Below, piece by piece: positions 18,642-27,509 of a stretch of DNA of 64,000 bases (the stretch's first letter is position 1; each line of letters starts with the position of its first letter). This DNA is from Phycisphaerales bacterium AB-hyl4 (GTDB lineage Bacteria > Planctomycetota > Phycisphaerae > Phycisphaerales > Phycisphaeraceae). Both the position numbers and the translations under genes were made by a program. The notes beneath the pieces are model-generated. The model saw nothing but the letters and a program-made list of their open reading frames with translations. It ran no database searches and was not told the DNA's origin. The DNA is taken from NCBI GenBank assembly GCA_041821185.1, contig JBGUBD010000003.1:124001-188000 (forward strand). The letters run 5' to 3'.

Positions 18642-21464
18642 TTACATCTTGCTCGCGGCAAACTGGCGTGCCGTGTCGAGTGCCGCTTCGATCTTGGACG
18701 GGTCTTTGCCGCCGGCCTGGGCCATGTCGGGTCGGCCGCCGCCGCCGCCGCCGACCACCTTTGCGACTTCGCGCACCCAGTCGCCGGCCTTCAGGCCCTG
18801 CTTGATGCACGGCTCAGGCACGGCCGCGACCAGCGCGACCTTGCCGTTTTCAATACCAGCCAGCAGCAGCGCGGCGTTGGGGCGCTTCTTGCGGATGACG
18901 TCCATCGCGGTGCGAAGGGCCGTGCCGTCCGCACCGTCAAACTTCGCGACGATGACGCTGTCGTCCGCTTCGTCGGCCACCTTGCGGGCATCGTCGGCGA
19001 TGGTCTGTGACTGGGCCTGGGCACGCTGCTTGTCGAGCTCCTTGAGCTTCTGCTGCACCTCGGCAAGGTCGGCGGTGAGGCGACGACGCAAGGCCAGCGG
19101 CAGCGTTGCGCCGTTGATTTCCTGCATGATCTCGCTGATGTCATTGCGGTCGCGATGTTGGGAGGCGTCGTCACTGGTGTCGCGCATCGCTTCAAGTTCG
19201 CGTTGCAGACGCTCGCCTTCACGTCGCGCGTCGGCGGCGGCCTGGCCGGTGACGGCGGTGACGCGGCGGACACCCTTGGCGACCGCTTCTTCGCTGATCA
19301 GGGCGAAGTCGCCTAGCTCGGCGGAATTTCGCAGGTGCGTCCCGCCGCAGAACTCGATCGAATACTTCGGCCAGTCGGCATTGTCCGGCTGGGCGAGCAG
19401 ATCGCCGACTGCCGGACCGACGGAGACGACGCGAACCTTCGGCGGATACTTTTCGCCGAACACGGCTCGCAGGCCGTTGATCTTCATCGCCTCTTCCTGC
19501 GGAGCGTAGTCGGTGTGCACGGTCAGCTCGGCTTTGATCTGCTCGCGAACGTGTTGCTCGACGGCGTCGGCCTGGTCGTCGGTGAGCGCGGCGTTGTGCG
19601 CGTAGTCGAAACGTGTCTTTTCATCGTCGACCAGTGAGCCGCGTTGGTCGGCGGTGGACGAGACGTGCTTGCGCAACGCGAGGTTCATCAGGTGCGTGCC
19701 GGTGTGATTGCCCATGATCTTGCGGCGGCGATCTTCGTTGACGACGAGGTGAAGCGTGAGCTTGTCGCCTGCCTTGAGCGTGCCTTCTTCCATTTCGCCG
19801 AGGTGGAAGATGGCGTCGCCGACGCGGACGGTGTCTTCGACGCGGAAGCGGACGTCCGTGTCGTCGATGGTGATGAGACCGGTGTCGCCGACCTGTCCAC
19901 CGGACTCGGCGTAGAAGGGGGTGGACTCGATGACGACCGCGCCGTGCATGCCGCTGGTGAGTTGATCGAGGGTTTCATAACCGTTGGCGTTCTGGTGGCC
20001 GAACACGCGGCAGGCGGTGGTGACGGTGTCGCGTGTGCGGTCGTAGCCGGTGAAGATGGTGGCGGGGAGTTTCTGTTGCTGGACGATTTCGATGAGAGAT
20101 TGTCGAGCATCGGTTCCGCCTGCGCTGCCGGCGCGGCTGCGCGTGCGGGCTTCTTCCATGAGTTTGTTGAAGCCCTTGACGTCGACGGCGAGGCCGCGTT
20201 CCTCGGCCATGACCTGTGTAAGGTCGAGCGGGAAGCCGTACGTGTCGTAGAGCATGAAGGCGTCGTCGGCGCGGATGCGGTCGCCGCCGCGCTGCGCTGC
20301 ATCTTCAAAGAGAGCGATGCCGCGGTCGATTGTGCGGGCGAAGCTCTGCTCTTCGTCTTTGATCACGTCGGCCACGTGCTGTGGGTTTTTGGCCAGTTCG
20401 GGGAAGGCTTCTCGCATCGTGTCGACCACGGCGGGGACGAGCTTGTAGAGGAACGGCTCGCGCTGGTCGAGGGTTTGTCGGCCGTGGCGGAACGCGCGGC
20501 GGAGGATGCGGCGAAGGACGTAGCCGCGGCCTTCGTTGCTCGGCAGGGCGCCGTCGGTGAGTGCGAAGGTGAGGCAACGGATGTGGTCGGCGATGACGCG
20601 GTGGGCCATGTCGACCGGGTCGTCCATCTTGCTGCCATAGGCGGGCGCACCGGTGACGTCGCTGATGGCTTTGAAGATGGGGGTGAAGACGTCGGTGTCG
20701 TAGTTGCTCGACTTGCCCTGGAGCACGGCACAGAGGCGTTCGAAGCCCATGCCGGTGTCGACGTGCTTTTGAGGCAGCGGGGTGAGCAGGCCGGCGGCGT
20801 TGCGGTTGTACTGGATGAAGACGAGGTTCCAGATTTCGATCACGCGGGGGTCGTCTTTGTTGACGAGCGGTCCGCCGGTCTTGTCGGGGGTGAGGTCGAT
20901 GTGGATTTCGGAGCAGGGGCCGCAGGGGCCGGTATCGCCCATTTCCCAGAAGTTGTCTTTTTTGTCGCCGAGGTGGATGTTGGCGTGGTCGATATCGGTT
21001 TCGGATTTCCAGAGGGCGGCGGCCTCTTCGTCGCGGTCGAGGTCTTCGCGTTCGTCGCCGGCGAAGACGGTGGCGTGGAGGCGGGATTTGTCGAGGCCCC
21101 AGACGTTGGTGAGCAGGTCCCATGCCCAGGCGATGGCTTCGCGTTTGAAGTAGTCGCCGAAGCTCCAGTTGCCGAGCATTTCGAAGAAGGTGTGGTGGTA
21201 GGTGTCCTTGCCGACGTCTTCGAGGTCGTTGTGTTTGCCGCCGGCGCGGATGCACTTCTGGGTGTTGACGGCGCGGGTGTAGTCGCGGCCGCCGGACGTG
21301 CCCGTGCCGAGGAAGGCGTCCTTGAACTGGTTCATGCCGGCGTTGGTGAACAGCAGCGTGGGGTCGTCGTGGGGGACGACGGGGGATGAGGGCACGAAGG
21401 TGTGCTTGTGCTTGTCGCGGAAGTAGTCGATGTATTGTTGACGGATGTCGCTGCTGGCGGGCAT
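18642..21464 (-). CDS. alaS: Alanyl-tRNA synthetase
   Basis: This enzyme charges tRNA-Ala. The protein has 940 residues (family about 875), slightly long. The catalytic domain opens with [15 protein letters not shown] and [11 protein letters not shown], and includes [18 protein letters not shown]. The editing domain carries [10 protein letters not shown] and [15 protein letters not shown], which supply the zinc-binding HxxxH and CxxxH. The C-Ala domain ends with a Gly-rich [14 protein letters not shown] block. The start is ATG 21464 ([11 protein letters not shown]). A -10-like TATACT lies 58 bases upstream. It is divergent from obgE across a 171-base region filled by a REP-like palindrome, with dapL downstream. 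Confidence 0.97.
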   Translation of the reverse strand: MPASSDIRQQYIDYFRDKHKHTFVPSSPVVPHDDPTLLFTNAGMNQFKDAFLGTGTSGGRDYTRAVNTQKCIRAGGKHNDLEDVGKDTYHHTFFEMLGNWSFGDYFKREAIAWAWDLLTNVWGLDKSRLHATVFAGDEREDLDRDEEAAALWKSETDIDHANIHLGDKKDNFWEMGDTGPCGPCSEIHIDLTPDKTGGPLVNKDDPRVIEIWNLVFIQYNRNAAGLLTPLPQKHVDTGMGFERLCAVLQGKSSNYDTDVFTPIFKAISDVTGAPAYGSKMDDPVDMAHRVIADHIRCLTFALTDGALPSNEGRGYVLRRILRRAFRHGRQTLDQREPFLYKLVPAVVDTMREAFPELAKNPQHVADVIKDEEQSFARTIDRGIALFEDAAQRGGDRIRADDAFMLYDTYGFPLDLTQVMAEERGLAVDVKGFNKLMEEARTRSRAGSAGGTDARQSLIEIVQQQKLPATIFTGYDRTRDTVTTACRVFGHQNANGYETLDQLTSGMHGAVVIESTPFYAESGGQVGDTGLITIDDTDVRFRVEDTVRVGDAIFHLGEMEEGTLKAGDKLTLHLVVNEDRRRKIMGNHTGTHLMNLALRKHVSSTADQRGSLVDDEKTRFDYAHNAALTDDQADAVEQHVREQIKAELTVHTDYAPQEEAMKINGLRAVFGEKYPPKVRVVSVGPAVGDLLAQPDNADWPKYSIEFCGGTHLRNSAELGDFALISEEAVAKGVRRVTAVTGQAAADARREGERLQRELEAMRDTSDDASQHRDRNDISEIMQEINGATLPLALRRRLTADLAEVQQKLKELDKQRAQAQSQTIADDARKVADEADDSVIVAKFDGADGTALRTAMDVIRKKRPNAALLLAGIENGKVALVAAVPEPCIKQGLKAGDWVREVAKVVGGGGGGRPDMAQAGGKDPSKIEAALDTARQFAASKM

Positions 21465-21522
21465 GGCAGGCTTCCCAACCCTCTTTTTTCGAGGTTTTCT
21501 GGTCGGTGAATCGTAGTCGGGG

Positions 21523-21528
21523 AGTATA
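21523..21528 (-). promoter_or_regulatory. -10 box of alaS
   Basis: Minus-strand TGCTATACT: a TATACT box with a TGn extension. The -35 position falls inside the left arm of the neighbouring palindrome. The leader would be about 50 bases and includes a small CCTC/GAGG hairpin with an A-rich loop. Confidence 0.5.
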
Positions 21529-21540
21529 GCAGCGTCGCTG

Positions 21541-21618
21541 GTTAGCCGCGAAACGCAGTGGAGGGTCTTTGTAATCGGGGGAGGAGAATCCGCGCTCCGC
21601 TGCGCTTCGCGGCTAAAC
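21541..21618. repeat. REP-like inverted repeat between alaS and obgE
   Basis: The left arm (21541-21561, GTTAGCCGCGAAACGCAGTGG) is repeated in inverse form at 21597-21618 with two substitutions and one extra base, around a 35-base spacer. The arms contain CGCTGCG, also present in the palindromes beside the transposase gene at 42770. The element fills the region between two divergent housekeeping genes and covers the expected -35 positions of both. Confidence 0.7.
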
Positions 21619-21620
21619 GG

Positions 21621-21628
21621 TATACACT
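21621..21628 (+). promoter_or_regulatory. -10 box of obgE, leaderless type
   Basis: GGTATACACT holds two overlapping boxes (TATACA, TACACT), ending seven bases before ATG 21636. Transcription would start at or next to the start codon. No Shine-Dalgarno is present. Confidence 0.45.
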
Positions 21629-21635
21629 GCGCGGC

Positions 21636-22688
21636 ATGCTGGTTGATACTGCGACAATTCATGTGCGGTCGGGCAAGGGCGGCGACGGGTGCGTCAGCTT
21701 TCGGCGGGAGAAGTACGTCCCGAAGGGCGGGCCTGACGGCGGCGACGGTGGGGATGGCGGGTCGGTGATTCTGGTGGCGGACCCGAACGTGACCACGCTG
21801 CTGGATTTTGCGGGTCGGCATCACTGGCATGCGGAGAGCGGTCAGCCGGGCACGTCGAAGCAGCAGCACGGGCGCAATGGAGAAGACCTGCTGGTGCACG
21901 TACCGCCGGGCACGCTGGTGTATGACGATGCGTCGGGCGAGCTGCTGGTGGACCTGGACGCTGTGGGCAAGCGGTTCGTGATCGCGGAAGGTGGTAAGGG
22001 GGGGTATGGCAACGAGCGTTTCAAGAGCTCGACGAACCAGACGCCGAGGCAGTCGACGCCGGGCGAGCCTGCGGTGGAGCATTCGCTTCGGCTGGAGCTG
22101 AAGGCGATTGCGGACGTGGGGCTGGTGGGCAAGCCGAACGCGGGCAAGAGCACGCTGTTGTCGACGTTGAGTCGGGCTCGGCCGAAGATCGCGGACTATC
22201 CGTTTACGACGCTGCAGCCGCAGTTGGGGATTGCGGAGCTGTCGGGTGGTCGGCGGATGGTGGTGGCGGACGTGCCGGGGCTGATTGAAAAGGCGCACGA
22301 GGGGCATGGGTTAGGCACGCGATTTTTGCGTCATATCGAGCGGACGCGTGTGCTGGTGCATCTGATCGAGCTTGAGCCGATGGATGGTTCGGACCCGGTG
22401 CAGAATTACCGTGTGATCCGTCGGGAGCTTGAGGCGTATGCGCCGGCGCTGGCGGCCAAGCCGGAGATCGTGGCATTGAGTAAGATGGATCTCGCTGGCG
22501 AAGCGGCGGAGGACCAGGCGACGGCGGTGGAGTTGATCGAGTCGGTGTTGGGTGCGAAGGTGATGCCCATCAGCTCCGCGACCGGCGATGGGATCAATGC
22601 GTTGTTGGAGGCCTGCTGGTCGGCGTTGGGCGGATCGGCGGCGGACCGTCTTGATGGCTGGCCGCGTGCGGAGTCGGGTGAGGATTGA
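21636..22688 (+). CDS. obgE: Obg family GTPase
   Basis: An essential ribosome-associated GTPase involved in 50S assembly and the stringent response. The protein has 350 residues. The glycine-rich Obg fold comes first (SGKGGDGCVSFRREKYVPKG and GGPDGGDGGDGG), followed by the G domain: GKPNAGKST, DYPFTTL, DVPGL, LSKMDL and SSATGDG. The extra C-terminal domain of some Obg proteins is absent; only a short tail remains. ATG 21636 starts the conserved MLVDTATIHV; the longer frame upstream runs through the repeat and is rejected. It is a single gene, divergent from alaS. Confidence 0.95.
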   Translation: MLVDTATIHVRSGKGGDGCVSFRREKYVPKGGPDGGDGGDGGSVILVADPNVTTLLDFAGRHHWHAESGQPGTSKQQHGRNGEDLLVHVPPGTLVYDDASGELLVDLDAVGKRFVIAEGGKGGYGNERFKSSTNQTPRQSTPGEPAVEHSLRLELKAIADVGLVGKPNAGKSTLLSTLSRARPKIADYPFTTLQPQLGIAELSGGRRMVVADVPGLIEKAHEGHGLGTRFLRHIERTRVLVHLIELEPMDGSDPVQNYRVIRRELEAYAPALAAKPEIVALSKMDLAGEAAEDQATAVELIESVLGAKVMPISSATGDGINALLEACWSALGGSAADRLDGWPRAESGED

Positions 22689-22696
22689 TGTAATGT

Positions 22697-22726
22697 CCCA
22701 CGGATTCGCTGCGCTGCATCCGTGGG
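22697..22726. repeat. CCCACGG hairpin, copy 4, with longer loop
   Basis: CCCACGGAT and ATCCGTGGG pair around the 12-base loop TCGCTGCGCTGC. The loop contains CGCTGCGCT, the core also found in the REP-like palindromes, so this copy looks intermediate between the two families. It lies between obgE and coaX, which run in the same direction. Confidence 0.7.
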
Positions 22727-22787
22727 CTTTAGTCGGGGCGGGGGCGTTGTTGGTTCGTGATGACGAGATGACTATCGGGGAGTGTTG

Positions 22788-23564
22788 ATGGCGACGTTGA
22801 ACTTTCTTGCAGTGAGCATCGGCAACACGCGAACGCGCGTGGGCGCGTTCGTTGATAACAAGCTGGTCGAGTCGGCTACGCTGGAGAACCGGCGTGACGG
22901 CGACCTGGGCGAAGCGATGGAGCACGCGTTCACCCCGCTGCGCGAGAACAAGCAGGCGGTGGTGCTGATGTCGTCAGTGAACCCGGCCGGGACGCAGCGC
23001 ATCGAAGCGCAGATTGCAAAGCACCTGAACCGGCAGGTGTTGCGTGTGGAGCGCGATATGCCGATCCCGATCGGCAGGCAACTCGACCGCGAAGCGATCG
23101 TGGGGGAAGATCGGCTGCTGAACGCGGCGGCTGCGTACGACGTGCTCAAGCAGGCGTGCGTGGTGGTTGATGCGGGTACGGCGATCACGGTGGACTTTGT
23201 CGATGGGGCGGGCACGTTTCATGGGGGAGCGATCGCGCCGGGAGCGCAGCTCATGCTCGACTCGCTGCACCAGCGGGCGGCGCAGTTGCCGGAGGTGGAG
23301 TTCGACAAGCCAACAGGTGTGATGGGGCATAACACGGTCGAAGCGATGCGCGTCGGGGTGTTTCACGGGCTGCGCGGCATGGTGCGGGAACTGGTCGAGC
23401 GATACGCGGAAAAGGCGGGGGGGTTCCCGGCGGTGATCGCCAGCGGGGGGGATGCGAATCTGCTGTTTCGTGAATATGACCTGGTGGACCGGGTGGTGCC
23501 GGACCTGACGCTTAACGGGCTGGCGGTGACACTTCGTGTGGCGATGGAGCAGGAGCAGAAGTAG
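22788..23564 (+). CDS. coaX: Type III pantothenate kinase
   Basis: This enzyme phosphorylates pantothenate in the first step of CoA synthesis and belongs to the ASKHA fold. The protein has 258 residues, the family size. The second and third motifs are intact: VVVDAGTAITVDFVD (Asp128) and FHGGAIAPG (about 145-152), then NTVEAM and IASGGDA. The first motif reads FLAVSIGNTRTR: Ser10 stands where the consensus DxGNT has the Asp that binds metal and phosphate. ATG 22788 has GGGGAG at good distance. Either the Ser is tolerated in this lineage or the protein has changed its activity; the rest of the fold argues for a functional enzyme. Confidence 0.85.
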   Translation: MATLNFLAVSIGNTRTRVGAFVDNKLVESATLENRRDGDLGEAMEHAFTPLRENKQAVVLMSSVNPAGTQRIEAQIAKHLNRQVLRVERDMPIPIGRQLDREAIVGEDRLLNAAAAYDVLKQACVVVDAGTAITVDFVDGAGTFHGGAIAPGAQLMLDSLHQRAAQLPEVEFDKPTGVMGHNTVEAMRVGVFHGLRGMVRELVERYAEKAGGFPAVIASGGDANLLFREYDLVDRVVPDLTLNGLAVTLRVAMEQEQK

Positions 23565-23570
23565 GGCGTT

Positions 23571-23654
23571 GAATTGCCGATTGCTGATTTCTTATCGCTG
23601 ATTGCGGCGACGTGGGGATCGATTAGCAATCAGCAGTCAGCGATTCTGACTGAT
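23571..23654. repeat. Degenerate heptanucleotide inverted array 1
   Basis: The stretch can be read as seven-base units: GAATTGC, CGATTGC, TGATTTC, TTATCGC, TGATTGC on the left (23571-23605). On the right (23620-23654) come CGATTAG, CAATCAG, CAGTCAG, CGATTCT, GACTGAT, which are largely complementary to the left set. It lies just after coaX and is markedly more AT-rich than its surroundings. Confidence 0.6.
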
Positions 23655-23703
23655 CCGGGGCTTCGACACTTCGTTTCTCAGCCCGCGGCTTGGGGAGATG
23701 TCG

Positions 23704-24171
23704 ATGCATGAGTTGACGAAAGAGCAGCGCGGCGCGTTGATGAACTTGCGGATCATCTGGGCGGCGCTGCTGCTGGGGCAGTTGACGGTGGGGGCGGTGC
23801 TGCTGGGGGTGAAGCTGACGGCGGGGGATGAGCTGGCGCCGGCGGGCGGGGCGGATTGGCTTTTCGTGCTGATGGCGGTGGCGGTGCTGGTGGTCCTTGC
23901 ACCGACGGCGTATTTCGCCCGCAACCAGTTTTACAAGGCGAAGTGGCAGGGCGATGCGGTTGCGCCGTCGGGGTATGTGAATGGCAACATCGTGCTGCTG
24001 GCCATGTTGGAGGGGGCGGGGGTGACGGCGCTGGTGATGATGTTTATCAGCGATCGGCCGCTGCTGCCGGGGCTGGTGGCGGTGGTGGCGATATTGTTGC
24101 AGGCGGTGAATTTTCCGACGGGCGAGCCGATGCGTCCGCATCCGCCGGAGTTCGCGCGAACCGGGGACTGA
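23704..24171 (+). CDS. Four-helix membrane protein, unknown function (paralogue 1)
   Basis: The product has 155 residues and four predicted membrane helices: about residues 13-40, 48-70, 92-112 and 120-136. The second half has YVNGNIVLLAMLEGAG and ends near LLQAVNFPTGEPMRP. The next gene encodes a protein with the same layout and the matching words YLRGNLVLL and [14 protein letters not shown], so the two are tandem paralogues. ATG 23704 is preferred because GGAG stands six bases before it. The family is unknown to me; the pair precedes an MnmE-like gene. Confidence 0.75.
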   Translation: MHELTKEQRGALMNLRIIWAALLLGQLTVGAVLLGVKLTAGDELAPAGGADWLFVLMAVAVLVVLAPTAYFARNQFYKAKWQGDAVAPSGYVNGNIVLLAMLEGAGVTALVMMFISDRPLLPGLVAVVAILLQAVNFPTGEPMRPHPPEFARTGD

Positions 24172-24237
24172 CAGGGGCGGGGCGGGTCGCTATCGTTACA
24201 CGGCAGGCTGCGTAACGCCGATGGCCGGGAGTGTGTG

Positions 24238-24711
24238 ATGGCAGGCGAATCGCTGTCGTCGGAGAGGGCGGTACGGATCGTGCGAATCGTGTGGGTGGGG
24301 CTGCTGGTGGTGCAGCTGTTTTTCGGGATGGGGGCGGTGTGGTTTGTAAGCTATCGCCCTGCACCGGAGCCGGCGGAGGGCCACCCGTGGGGGCTGTACG
24401 CAGTGGGGGCGGTGCTGTTGATCGTGCTGGCGGTGGGGGGCTACCTTGTGCGGCGGCGGTTGTACGAGCGCGGGCGGCTGGATGATGGCGCGGTGGCGGC
24501 GGAAGGCTATCTGCGAGGCAACCTGGTGTTGCTTGTGCCGATGGCGGTGATGGGTGTTGCGGGCATGGGGTTGGCGATCGCGGCGGGGTCGCTGATGCCG
24601 GCGAGCCTCATTACGTTTGCCGCGCTGATCGTGCAGGTGATCAATATGCCCACCGGCGACCCGCTCGACCCCGGCCGTTACGCGAAAGACCAGACCCCCA
24701 AGTCCGCATGA
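24238..24711 (+). CDS. Four-helix membrane protein, unknown function (paralogue 2)
   Basis: The product has 157 residues with four membrane helices, in the same order and spacing as the protein encoded just upstream. The clearest shared block is Y-x-x-G-N-x-V-L-L in helix 3 and Q-x-x-N-x-P-T-G-x-P after helix 4. ATG 24238 has GGGAG six bases upstream. The stop overlaps the next ATG by four bases (ATGA at 24708), which couples it to the MnmE-like GTPase. That suggests a shared transcript, not necessarily a shared task. Confidence 0.75.
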   Translation: MAGESLSSERAVRIVRIVWVGLLVVQLFFGMGAVWFVSYRPAPEPAEGHPWGLYAVGAVLLIVLAVGGYLVRRRLYERGRLDDGAVAAEGYLRGNLVLLVPMAVMGVAGMGLAIAAGSLMPASLITFAALIVQVINMPTGDPLDPGRYAKDQTPKSA

Positions 24712-25853
24712 GCACAACCACGAAGACCATCGGCGACGTGACTGTCACGCTCACCACGGCCAACCAGCCCGGGGCGGTGGGCATTATTCAATTGCATGGC
24801 GAACAGGCGGTCGCGCTGTTGCGTCGGTTGACGGGGCAATCGGACTGGCAGGCCGGGCGTGTACGGCTGGTGCGGTTCGAGCAGATCGACGAAGGGCTCG
24901 CGGTCTGCCTCGCAGACGACTGGGCGCAGTTGATGCCGCATGGCGGGGTGCGGGTGGTGGAGCAGTTGATCGCTCGGCTGGTGGCGATGGGGGCGCGGTA
25001 TGAGGCGGAGCCTGACGCGCGTGCGCTGTACCCGGAAGCGGCGTGTGACGTTGAGGCGGCGGCGCTGGCGATGATGGCGCGAGCGGCGAGCCCTGCGGCG
25101 GTGGAGTTGCTGCTCATGCAGCCGAGGTTGTGGCGGCGGTGGCAAGACATGTTGGGGGATGATCGTGAGTCGGCGGCGGCGATTTTGAAGCGGAGTGATG
25201 TGCTGGATCGGCTGGTTGATCCGCCGACGGTTGTGGTGGTGGGTCGGCCGAACGTTGGCAAGAGTACGCTGACGAATCGGCTGGCGGGGCGGGCGATGAG
25301 CGTGGTGGCGGACCTGCCGGGCACGACGCGCGACTGGGTGGCGGGGGTGGTGGAGATTGGTTTCGAGTTTCGAGTTTCGAGTTTCGAGTTGAGGCAGAAC
25401 GAGCCAACTCGAAACTCATTCGTCGCGGTGCGTTGGTTTGATACGCCGGGGCTGCGGAGCAGTGCGGATGAGGTGGAGCAGTCGGCGATCGGGCTGGCGT
25501 GGAATGTGGTGCGGGACGCGGATGTGCTGGTAGCGATGCGGGAGGTCGACGGGGATTGGCCTGGGGGGGAGGAACTGCCGCGCGAGCCGGATGTGTGGGT
25601 GGTGAATAAGGTGGATCAGGAAGGGGCGGAGGGAGCGGTGGACAGGGGCGTGGGGGCAGCGCGGCTGAAGCCGCGCTGCCTTGATGAGGATCGGGAGGAG
25701 GCGGGGGACGTGGTGCGGATCAGTGCGGAGACGGGGGATGGGGTGTCGGCGTTGGAGCGGCGGGTGGTGGAGGTGTTGGGATTGGGGGGCTTGGCGGTGG
25801 ATGGGCCCTGGGCGTTTACGCCGGCGTTACGGGAGCAGTTGGAGCAGGGGTGA
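24708..25853 (+). CDS. MnmE/TrmE-like GTPase lacking the C-terminal cysteine motif
   Basis: The protein has 381 residues, against about 450 for MnmE. The N-terminus follows the MnmE pattern loosely ([15 protein letters not shown]). The G domain is complete: GRPNVGKS (179-186), the LPGTTRDW switch, DTPG (245-248), NKVD (300-303) and SAETG (339-343). It ends in LREQLEQG; the CxGK tail that MnmE needs for tRNA wobble-uridine modification is missing, as is much of the helical domain. Two repeat elements sit in frame: a heptanucleotide array (about residues 219-237) and a CTGAAG hairpin (about 315-326). It could be a paralogue with another role; a genuine mnmE should exist elsewhere. Confidence 0.72.
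   Translation: MSTTTKTIGDVTVTLTTANQPGAVGIIQLHGEQAVALLRRLTGQSDWQAGRVRLVRFEQIDEGLAVCLADDWAQLMPHGGVRVVEQLIARLVAMGARYEAEPDARALYPEAACDVEAAALAMMARAASPAAVELLLMQPRLWRRWQDMLGDDRESAAAILKRSDVLDRLVDPPTVVVVGRPNVGKSTLTNRLAGRAMSVVADLPGTTRDWVAGVVEIGFEFRVSSFELRQNEPTRNSFVAVRWFDTPGLRSSADEVEQSAIGLAWNVVRDADVLVAMREVDGDWPGGEELPREPDVWVVNKVDQEGAEGAVDRGVGAARLKPRCLDEDREEAGDVVRISAETGDGVSALERRVVEVLGLGGLAVDGPWAFTPALREQLEQG
25360..25417. repeat. Heptanucleotide array 2, inside the MnmE-like gene
   Basis: GTTTCGA is repeated four times exactly (25360-25387), and AACTCGAAACTC at 25406-25417 is the inverse of the last part, giving a hairpin. It encodes an added stretch between the G2 and G3 motifs of the GTPase. Since seven is not a multiple of three, loss or gain of one unit would shift the frame. 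Confidence 0.75.
25655..25680. repeat. CTGAAG-core hairpin inside the MnmE-like gene
   Basis: A perfect inverted repeat with 12-base arms: GGCAGCGCGGCT, then GA, then AGCCGCGCTGCC. It is read in frame as AARLKPRCL between the G4 and G5 motifs. A second element with the same CTGAAG centre is at 26606-26629. Confidence 0.75.
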
Positions 25854-26534
25854 GGGGTCGGCGAAGTCGGGGACGACGATGTCCGCGCCGTGGTCGCGGA
25901 GGGTTTGGGCGTTGAATCGGCCGGTGGCGACGGCGAAGGCGATGCAGCGGTGGGCCTTGGCGCAGTCGATGTCGTGGGGTGTGTCGCCGATGACGATGAT
26001 GCGTTGCGGGTCGGGCGGGTGGCCGAGCGTTTGGGTGTAGCGTGTCATGGCGAGTGCGACGAGGTCGGGGCGGGTTTGGCCTTCGTCGCCGAAGGCGTTG
26101 ATTTTGAAGCAGTCGAGGTTGATGCGAGCGGCGGCAAGCTTGAGTGGCGCGGCTTCTGCGTAGTTGCCGGTGAGCAGGCCGAGGATGACATCGCCGCGTT
26201 CGCGTTGGCGTTGGTGGAGGTGGTCGATCAATTCGTGCACGCCGGGGAGGGTGTTGACGGTGAGGTGACCGTCGCGTGCGAGGTCGGCTTTGAGCTGTTC
26301 GAGGTAGGCTTCGCGGAAGGCGTCGTGGTGGGTTTCGTGATCGTCGAGCTGGTTGCGATGCGCGGCCTCGGCGAAGATGGCGGGGTCGAGCTTACCGGAG
26401 AAGCTCATGCCGTTGAAGGTGAATTCGTTGCCGAAGAGTCGGTCGGCGACGGCCTGCATGGAGCGTCCGCCTGCGCCGCGGGCGTTGAGTAGTGTGCCGT
26501 CGATGTCGAAGAGGATCAGGTGGTGCGGTTGCAT
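25827..26534 (-). CDS. HAD-superfamily phosphatase (phosphoglycolate-phosphatase-like)
   Basis: The product is a 235-residue HAD hydrolase with a helical cap. Motif I is FDIDGTLL (Asp10 nucleophile, Asp12 acid/base), motif II is LLTGN, and motif IV is [13 protein letters not shown]. The C1-type cap lies between motifs I and II. Phosphoglycolate phosphatase or a related small phosphomonoesterase is the nearest label; the substrate is not determined. The 3' end overlaps the convergent MnmE-like gene by 27 bases. Confidence 0.85.
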   Translation of the reverse strand: MQPHHLILFDIDGTLLNARGAGGRSMQAVADRLFGNEFTFNGMSFSGKLDPAIFAEAAHRNQLDDHETHHDAFREAYLEQLKADLARDGHLTVNTLPGVHELIDHLHQRQRERGDVILGLLTGNYAEAAPLKLAAARINLDCFKINAFGDEGQTRPDLVALAMTRYTQTLGHPPDPQRIIVIGDTPHDIDCAKAHRCIAFAVATGRFNAQTLRDHGADIVVPDFADPSPLLQLLP

Positions 26535-26605
26535 GCGGTCATTTTAGCGTGGGGGGTGTCGGGATGAGGTTTGAAAGGTGAGTTGGGGCGTATTGGGGAC
26601 GGGGA

Positions 26606-26629
26606 GCGGAGCGACTGAAGTCGCTCCGC
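26606..26629. repeat. CTGAAG-core hairpin, intergenic copy
   Basis: GCGGAGCGACT and AGTCGCTCCGC pair around GA. The centre CTGAAG is the same as in the hairpin inside the MnmE-like gene about 1 kb upstream. It lies between the HAD gene and the lipoprotein gene, without a T-run on either side. Confidence 0.7.
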
Positions 26630-26751
26630 CACAGGTGGGAAGGCGGTTCCGTTATTTAAATGCATGGGGTTAGGGGTGATCCCTGACTCGGCATGGCGTA
26701 TAGTGGGGAGCGTCCCGGTTCGTATCGCCGGGCGGATCTGAGTCGTCGGGA

Positions 26752-27417
26752 GTGTTTGTTTTGCCCCACAGTTTGCATGTTAGCGATCGATGGCCGCGGT
26801 CCGGGCCTCTCTGGAGCATGCTGCTGCTTGTGCTGATCGGGCCGACGCTGGGCGGGTGCGCTGCGGTGCGTGTGACTGATCCGCCGCGGACGGCGACGGA
26901 GCAGTTTCTCTTGTCGGAGGCGGCATCGCGTGCTGTGCAGCAGCTGTCTGCGGCGGCGTTGCGAGATCGACAGGTTTACATTGAGGACCGCTTTTTCGCT
27001 TCGATCGACAAACCGCTCGTCATAGGCGAACTGCGGTCGCATCTACTGCTCAATGGCGTACGGCTGGCAGAGTCGCGTGAAGAGGGGCAGATTGTTCTTG
27101 AAGTTCGAACGCACGGGGTTGGGGTTGACCGCTACGATTATCTGCTGGGCCTGCCGCCAGTGTTGATTCCCGCGGGTGGGACGGGTGTGGACGAAGTGGC
27201 TACGGGCTCGATTGTGACGCCGGAGTTGGCGATTTTGAAAAACACACGCCAGCGCAGTTTCGCGAGTGTGGCGTTTGTGGCGTACTGGGGCGATACCGGA
27301 GAGGTGGTTGCCAGTTCCGGTCCATTCCTCGGCCAGGCGGAGCGTGAGGACTGGTGGTTCTTCGGCGTGGGGCCGCGTACGACGGGCGACATCCCGCCGG
27401 TGGAGCCGGAGGAGTAG
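26752..27417 (+). CDS. Putative lipoprotein of unknown function
   Basis: The product has 221 residues. A hydrophobic signal with nearby Arg residues ends in the lipobox GPTLGGC, so the mature protein should be lipid-anchored. The mature part begins with VTDPPRTATEQFLLSEAASRA, a stretch I associate with a planctomycete DUF family (possibly DUF6655; unverified). The start is uncertain: GTG 26752 has GGGAG directly against it, while TTG 26761 gives better spacing. It precedes the AsmA-like gene by 92 bases in the same direction. Confidence 0.75.
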   Translation: MFVLPHSLHVSDRWPRSGPLWSMLLLVLIGPTLGGCAAVRVTDPPRTATEQFLLSEAASRAVQQLSAAALRDRQVYIEDRFFASIDKPLVIGELRSHLLLNGVRLAESREEGQIVLEVRTHGVGVDRYDYLLGLPPVLIPAGGTGVDEVATGSIVTPELAILKNTRQRSFASVAFVAYWGDTGEVVASSGPFLGQAEREDWWFFGVGPRTTGDIPPVEPEE

Positions 27418-27509
27418 TTTGCGTGTTTGCAGTGTTGTACTGGTCTGCGATTGCAATCCCCCGGCCGGCGACGGCGGTTTGGCGAGCGAAGTCAGAAGGC
27501 TGTTGAAGT

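Noticed and set aside
19644..21389. Plus-strand frame of 581 codons opposite alaS
   Set aside because: Lies fully antisense to a certain alaS and has mirror-type Val/Gly/Asp/Glu composition.
18642..22307. Longer alaS start
   Set aside because: The frame upstream of 21464 runs through the palindrome and antisense to obgE; the family N-terminus begins at [11 protein letters not shown].
25360..25417. CRISPR-like short repeats
   Set aside because: Units are seven bases, adjacent and without spacers; no cas genes are present.
24708..25853. Canonical mnmE
   Set aside because: The C-terminal CxGK motif and part of the helical domain are missing, so the symbol is withheld.
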